In this document: piece by piece, positions 59,410-64,000 of the stretch | Layout of the letters: each line of letters begins with the position of its first letter | How positions within the stretch are numbered: the first letter of the stretch is position 1 | Source of the DNA: Enterococcus sp. 9E7_DIV0242 | Lineage (GTDB): Bacteria; Bacillota; Bacilli; Lactobacillales; Enterococcaceae | Assembly: GCF_002140975.2 (NCBI RefSeq) | Contig: NZ_CP147247.1 | Coordinates: forward strand, 2,392,501-2,456,500 | Direction: 5' to 3' | DNA: 64,000 nucleotides | The notes under the pieces: model-generated | Seen by the model: the letters and a program-made list of their open reading frames with translations, nothing else | The model's database searches: none | Told to the model about the DNA's origin: nothing | Made by a program: the position numbers and the translations under genes

Positions 59410-60324
59410 TTATTGTTTTTCATTAAATGTTTTTAAATCCATTTCCAATTCTTTTAGAATCTTTTCACTTAAAGTTACGTCACCAAATAATTTTGCACAT
59501 TGTGCACCATCTAAATACTTCTGTTCAGCTCTATTAACATCCCCTTGAGAAAATAGCCAGTATTTCCCCTCGAACACATCTACTGCTGGCTTCTTTTGAA
59601 AATCTTGATTAGTCTGCATGATTAGATTTGCTACTTTAACAGCACCGATTAATCTATCGTAGTTATCATATTCAATGAAAACACTAATCGCTACTAACAA
59701 TACCTTTATCAGCAAAAACAGTTCAACATCTACAGAATAATCTACTTGCTCAATCACTTTATCAGACAACGTCATAAATAATTGTTCATCGTAATCCTTA
59801 AAATGTATACAATGAAAATATAGCTCAATTATCAATAGATCATTGATAGAATACTCCTTTTTCTGCAATATTTGATAAAGATAATCATGAAGTATCCCAT
59901 CACCAAAATCAGCATTTTCAGCCAAATGAACATCCATTGATGCTTGTTGTACGTCTATTGAAAGTTGTTCCTCTTCTGGCAACTGATCATAGTAATTTTC
60001 ATAAATTTCATCAAATGTTTGTTCTTTCTTGGCAATCCGTTCCTCTTCTTTATAAGTATAAAGCTTATAAAGTCTCTGTTTCAATTGCAAATATCTTTTG
60101 GGCAATTCATAGTATTCTTCATCAATCAAATGATGGATCGGTATAGCCAGACGTTGAGAAATAAATGTCAGTTTAGGTAGTGTTGGAAGCGATTGACCTG
60201 CTTCGATTCTTGTTAATTGTCGTACGGTCAGTTCCAATTCATCATCACAAAAATCTTCTCTTGTCAGACCCTTCTTTTCTCTAAGCAATCGGATTTTCTT
60301 TCCTAGCTCAACCTTTATGTCCAT
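59410..60324 (-). CDS. RRNPP-type HTH/TPR-like regulator, paralogue 4
   Basis: 304 residues. The helix-turn-helix at about 5-65 (LGKKIRLLREKKGLTREDFC ... LTVRQLTRIEAGQSLP) and all-helical remainder match the three tandem copies at 37953-40733; the C-terminal end YLDGAQCAKLFGDVTLSEKIL is closest to paralogue 3. GGGGAGG precedes the ATG. The peptide operon begins about 200 bp beyond its stop on the same strand, the usual order for regulator and cognate peptide. Confidence 0.8.
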   Translation of the reverse strand: MDIKVELGKKIRLLREKKGLTREDFCDDELELTVRQLTRIEAGQSLPTLPKLTFISQRLAIPIHHLIDEEYYELPKRYLQLKQRLYKLYTYKEEERIAKKEQTFDEIYENYYDQLPEEEQLSIDVQQASMDVHLAENADFGDGILHDYLYQILQKKEYSINDLLIIELYFHCIHFKDYDEQLFMTLSDKVIEQVDYSVDVELFLLIKVLLVAISVFIEYDNYDRLIGAVKVANLIMQTNQDFQKKPAVDVFEGKYWLFSQGDVNRAEQKYLDGAQCAKLFGDVTLSEKILKELEMDLKTFNEKQ

Positions 60325-60590
60325 AGCTATCCTCCCCTATCTCTTTTTCTTATATTGTAGCGCTATTCACAAACAATAAGCAACAGCAATACAGCGAAAT
60401 ATGACTAAAATTCCAAATCTTACGCAACCGCCATACAGCCATCATCATTTCTCAAAGTAGACTTAATTATTTTATAATAAACCCACTATTTTTCTATCAT
60501 TCTACCGATGCAATTTACAAATTTTGATAGATTTATCTCTAATTGAAATAAGCCTATATGATTCTAGTAAAAGAAATAGGCTTATCATTA

Positions 60591-61604
60591 TTATTTTTGT
60601 TCAAAATAAGGATAATCAAAATGCTCATATGCGCGGGCTGTCGCAATCCGCCCTCGTGGCGTTCGTTTGATAAAGCCGCGCTGAATCAGGTAAGGTTCAT
60701 ACATATCCTCAACGGTTTCGGTTTCTTCTCCGATGTTTACAGCTAGTGTGCTTAAGCCCACAGGTCCCCCACCATACAGTTCAATCAACGTACGCAGCAG
60801 CTTTTGATCCACATAATCCAGCCCTTGGTGATCTACCTGCAGTAGTGTGAGTGCCTGATCAGCAATAGGCTCATTGATCACACCATCTGATTGAACCTGG
60901 GCAAAGTCTCGGACTCGCTTTAACAGGCGATTGGCAATCCGCGGTGTCCCACGTGAACGGCGGGCAATTTCGAACGCACCTTCCTCCACGATTTCCGTCT
61001 GGAAAATATCTGCGGAGCGAAGAACGATTTCTTTTAAGTCCTTATCCTCATAATATTCCATATGAGAGACGATCCCAAAGCGGTCCCGTAAAGGGGCGGA
61101 TAACATCCCTGCTCTTGTTGTTGCCCCAATCAATGTGAAGGGCGGCAACGGAAAATGAACGGGGTGGGCTGTCGTTCCTTGACCAACCATGATATCGACA
61201 AAGAAGTCCTCCATGGCAGAATATAGCATTTCTTCCACTACTCGAGGTAAACGATGGACCTCATCAATAAACAGCACATCGCCTGGTTCCAGCTCATTCA
61301 AAATCGCAACCAAATCACCAGGTCGCTCAATAGCCGGTCCGCTGGTCGTTCGAATATTAACAGCCATTTCATTGGCGATCACCATCGCCATTGTGGTTTT
61401 CCCAAGTCCCGGTGGTCCGTAAAGTAGCGTATGGTCTAACGATTCTTGTCTTCTTTTAGCAGCCTCAATATAGATACTCAACTCTTGTTTTACCTTATGC
61501 TGCCCGATGTATTGCTTCAATAATCTTGGGCGCAAAGAAACCTCCAGAATTTCTTCCTGTTCGTTTCCTTCCGCCGAAAGCAGGCGCTCTTCTTCGTTGC
61601 TCAT
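60591..61604 (-). CDS. ruvB: Holliday junction branch migration ATPase RuvB
   Basis: 337-residue AAA+ motor. Walker [10 protein letters not shown] near residue 64, Walker [11 protein letters not shown] near 112, sensor 1 [10 protein letters not shown], arginine finger in PLRDRFGI, and the C-terminal winged helix ending [10 protein letters not shown]. It drives branch migration with RuvA in recombinational repair. AGGGGC precedes the ATG; it starts 15 bp after the ruvA stop. Confidence 0.97.
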   Translation of the reverse strand: MSNEEERLLSAEGNEQEEILEVSLRPRLLKQYIGQHKVKQELSIYIEAAKRRQESLDHTLLYGPPGLGKTTMAMVIANEMAVNIRTTSGPAIERPGDLVAILNELEPGDVLFIDEVHRLPRVVEEMLYSAMEDFFVDIMVGQGTTAHPVHFPLPPFTLIGATTRAGMLSAPLRDRFGIVSHMEYYEDKDLKEIVLRSADIFQTEIVEEGAFEIARRSRGTPRIANRLLKRVRDFAQVQSDGVINEPIADQALTLLQVDHQGLDYVDQKLLRTLIELYGGGPVGLSTLAVNIGEETETVEDMYEPYLIQRGFIKRTPRGRIATARAYEHFDYPYFEQK

Positions 61605-61619
61605 CTCTTTGCCCCTCCC

Positions 61620-62225
61620 TTAACGCTTCATCATCAGCTTTAATGCTGTTCGTAAGTACTCATCTGTCTGAGCTTGCTCCAGCTCTTCCAGCGTCGGTGT
61701 GACCTTCTTGATTTCTTTGTCGCTATACCCTAATGCACCAAGAGCTTCCAGAGCCTCTGCCAGCGGTTGATTCCCGCTTGATGGTATTGCTTTTGCCATG
61801 GCCTCCACAGCCGATTCTGACCGTTCCAGATCGCCAAGCTTGCCTTTTAAGTCCAGAACCATTTGCTGCGCTGTTTTCTTACCCACTCCCGGGAATTTCG
61901 TCAGATACTTCGCATCTTCACTTTCGATGGCATTGATTAATCCGCCGTGGTCTTCTGATGCCATGATTGCCAAGGCACTTTTAGGCCCAATCCCGGAAAC
62001 ACTGATCAGTTTCAAAAATAATTGTTTCTCTTCCAGGTCACCAAAACCATAGAGTGTATGGGCATCTTCGCGTATCACCTGATGTAGATACACCTGTACT
62101 GCTTCTGTCTTTCCGGAATAACGATATGGATTCCCCACAGATACTTGATACCCAATACCATTCGCCTCTACGACAATGTAATACGGGCTGATATATGTAA
62201 TTGTGCCAATGATGTATTCGTACAT
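61620..62225 (-). CDS. ruvA: Holliday junction-binding protein RuvA
   Basis: 201 residues. N-terminal OB fold ([26 protein letters not shown]), two HhH motifs ([32 protein letters not shown]) and a C-terminal domain III ([18 protein letters not shown]) that contacts RuvB. AGGGAGAC precedes the ATG. First gene of the ruvA-ruvB operon. Confidence 0.97.
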   Translation of the reverse strand: MYEYIIGTITYISPYYIVVEANGIGYQVSVGNPYRYSGKTEAVQVYLHQVIREDAHTLYGFGDLEEKQLFLKLISVSGIGPKSALAIMASEDHGGLINAIESEDAKYLTKFPGVGKKTAQQMVLDLKGKLGDLERSESAVEAMAKAIPSSGNQPLAEALEALGALGYSDKEIKKVTPTLEELEQAQTDEYLRTALKLMMKR

Positions 62226-62550
62226 AATGTCTCCCTGTCTTTATAAGCAAAAAATTCAATGTTCACGTTTTTCTCGCTTTTATTTTTAGTTGTCAAAGGA
62301 AGTTTTTATTCTCATTAATAAGTAAGAAATATTTTCTCCTTTTCACACTAGAATTGTCTTTAGTTTATCACAAAGAAGAGCAAAGCAATAGCTTCTACAG
62401 TACGAACACTCGTTTTCTTAGCAATTCTTTAGAGTATCAAAAAAAGAAGCTGAGGCATCCGCCGCTTTGGCGATGTCCCCAGCTTCAAATTTTCGGAGTA
62501 GCCTATTTTTTCGTCTGAATACTTGTTCGCCCAGACTAGAAATCTCTTAA
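62226..62550. other. 325-bp intergenic region with the oppA-like terminator
   Basis: Holds the terminator at 62446-62486 and presumably the ruvA promoter (a TTGACA lies on the minus strand at 62296-62291, but no good -10 follows). Nothing else is supported. Confidence 0.5.
62446..62486 (-). terminator. Terminator of the oppA-like gene
   Basis: GAAGCTG with CAGCTTC around an interrupted inner stem, followed on the minus strand by TTTTTTTGA. Confidence 0.8.
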
Positions 62551-64000
62551 TTATTCTTCAATATAGGTCCACTTGTAATCATATTGTGCGCCGGCTGCAT
62601 GAGCAACGACACCCTTCACTTTTGCACTACGCATATGTGCTTCTGATTTTTGATACATCGGGATCACGCCCATGTCATCCATCAATACTTTTTCAGCAGC
62701 AACCATATCATCCCAACGTGCCTCTGGATCAGCTGCATGTGTTGTATTTGAAGCTGCTACTAATTTGTCATACTCTTTGTTAGAGTATCGTCCTCTGTTA
62801 TACGAGTTGCCTGTAACAAACAGGTCTAGGAAGCTACTTGGGTCTGCATAATCTGCACCCCAACCGCCCATGATTGCTTCAAAGTTTCCGCTGTTCCCTC
62901 TATCCAGACGAACAGAGAATGGTACAGGGGTTACTGTTACATTGATACCATCTAAGGTGTCATTCAACGCACCTTGGATGTATTCTGTCAATTTCTTCGT
63001 TGAGTCGGTATCGTCATGAACGATATCCATATCAAATTTTTCGATGCCCAATTCTTTTTTCGCTTTTTCCCAATGTTCCTTTGCCTTATCCGCATCGTAA
63101 GAAAGGACGCTTTCATTCTCTCCTGCGAAATCTTTATTATCCGCTGGTGAGAAGGACAGATCTGAAGGAACCAAGCCTTCTGAAACAATCGAACCATCGC
63201 CTAAAATACTGTTAACTAATGCATCTCTATCGATTGCGTAAGAGATTGCTTTACGCAAGTTTTCATTGTGGTATGGAGAATCTGCATCACGTTGATTCAA
63301 TTCCATATAAACGGTACGACCATCTTTTTGACTGACAAATTCAGGATCGTTGGCCATTTGCTGTGCTAGCTCTCCGTTCAGGATCACGTCATCCGCTTGT
63401 CCATCCTGGAATAGATTCAATGATGTAGGTGCTTCTTTTACTACATCAACACTGATTTTATCAAGCTTCACAGTGTCTTTGTCCCAGTATTCCTCATTCT
63501 TTGTGTAAGACCATTTTGTATCTGTTCCTGGTCCATCAAAATCAGTTAAAGTGAATGGGCCATTGTAAATCGCATTATCACTTGAGGTAGCATATTCCTT
63601 GCCATGTTCTTCTACCACTGATTGTTTTTGTGGGAAGAATGACGGGAATGCCAGTAAGTAATCAAAGTACGGTGTTGGTTTTTCCAACGTAATTTCCAAC
63701 TCATGATCACTAATTGCTTTAACGCCTAATTCAGAAGCTTCTTTTTCCCCTGCACTGACTGCTGCCCCGTTTTTAACTAATTCAAACAAATAAGCATATT
63801 CTGCTGCTGTCTCAGGATTTGCGGTACGTTGCCAACCATAAACGTAATCATCCGCAACAACAGGGTCACCATTCGACCATTTTGCATCTTCACGCAGTTT
63901 GATTGTATACGTTAGGTTATCGTCACTGATTTCAGCCATTTCAGCTGCACCTGCTGGTTGAGGTTTACTGTTTTCATCTAAACGATACAGTCCTTCATAT
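62551..64000 (-). CDS. Oligopeptide ABC transporter substrate-binding protein (5' end outside the window)
   Basis: At least 482 residues of an OppA-type solute-binding protein (SBP_bac_5). The frame remains open to the window edge, so the lipoprotein signal and start lie beyond 64000. Typical blocks are YTIKLREDAKWSNGDPVVADDYVYGWQR, the hydrophobic YAIDRDALV and GGWGADYADPSSFLDLF near the end. It delivers peptides to the Opp permease. Permease and ATPase genes are not in the window. Peptide import of this kind feeds RRNPP regulators in related bacteria, but the link here is inference. Confidence 0.93.
   Translation of the reverse strand, partial: YEGLYRLDENSKPQPAGAAEMAEISDDNLTYTIKLREDAKWSNGDPVVADDYVYGWQRTANPETAAEYAYLFELVKNGAAVSAGEKEASELGVKAISDHELEITLEKPTPYFDYLLAFPSFFPQKQSVVEEHGKEYATSSDNAIYNGPFTLTDFDGPGTDTKWSYTKNEEYWDKDTVKLDKISVDVVKEAPTSLNLFQDGQADDVILNGELAQQMANDPEFVSQKDGRTVYMELNQRDADSPYHNENLRKAISYAIDRDALVNSILGDGSIVSEGLVPSDLSFSPADNKDFAGENESVLSYDADKAKEHWEKAKKELGIEKFDMDIVHDDTDSTKKLTEYIQGALNDTLDGINVTVTPVPFSVRLDRGNSGNFEAIMGGWGADYADPSSFLDLFVTGNSYNRGRYSNKEYDKLVAASNTTHAADPEARWDDMVAAEKVLMDDMGVIPMYQKSEAHMRSAKVKGVVAHAAGAQYDYKWTYIEE

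Noticed and set aside
1..64000. CRISPR array, prophage or integrated element
   Set aside because: No regularly spaced repeats, integrase, terminase, relaxase or transposase gene was found.

Overview
The window looks like chromosomal DNA of a low-GC Gram-positive coccus, most likely an Enterococcus. The support is indirect: AGGAGG-type ribosome binding sites before nearly every gene, frequent TTG/GTG starts, strong intrinsic terminators, several PTS permeases, a class A sortase, a TPP-riboswitch-controlled thiT, a ruvA-ruvB pair and an oligopeptide-binding lipoprotein. No rRNA, tRNA, CRISPR array, integrase or intact insertion sequence was seen. The species is inference.

Layout. 0.1-9.2 kb holds small stress and regulatory units: AraC/GyrI, a DUF2268 protease, a prolyl-tRNA deacylase-like protein, MerR facing a Cof phosphatase, an aldo/keto reductase, DUF2316 facing MarR-VOC, a PAP2 phosphatase, an XRE membrane regulator and a DJ-1/PfpI protein. 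9.4-14.3 kb is a ketose PTS operon (PfkB kinase, EIIBC, EIIA, LacD-type aldolase) facing an RpiR regulator. 14.4-33 kb is dominated by drug-sensing and efflux genes: three ABC-2 exporter loci, a MATE pump, and GyrI-like ligand-binding domains alone or fused to MerR and AraC DNA-binding domains. It also contains an ECF sigma operon whose two promoters share the same elements. 33-37.6 kb carries a fused ABC ATPase-permease facing a two-component system.

37.6-40.7 kb carries three tandem RRNPP-type (HTH plus TPR-like) regulators and a small apparently non-coding transcription unit. A fourth paralogue at 59.4-60.3 kb lies beside an operon for a 29-residue peptide and a 68-residue protein. The two target promoters, 21 kb apart, share the palindrome GACAT-N2-ATGTC at exactly the same distance from the -10 box. 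This suggests one cell-signalling regulon and is the strongest candidate here for an undescribed system.

41-50 kb holds single genes: GyrI-like, XRE, a methyltransferase with an attenuator-like leader, tag, a C39-like peptidase, thiT with its riboswitch, ACT, DUF1622 and sortase. 51-56 kb is a probable chitobiose or cellobiose unit: GH4 phospho-glucosidase, EIIC, ChbG-type deacetylase and an RpiR regulator. 56-58.4 kb has TetR plus oleate hydratase. 60.6-64 kb has ruvA-ruvB and the 3' part of an oppA-like gene that runs off the window.
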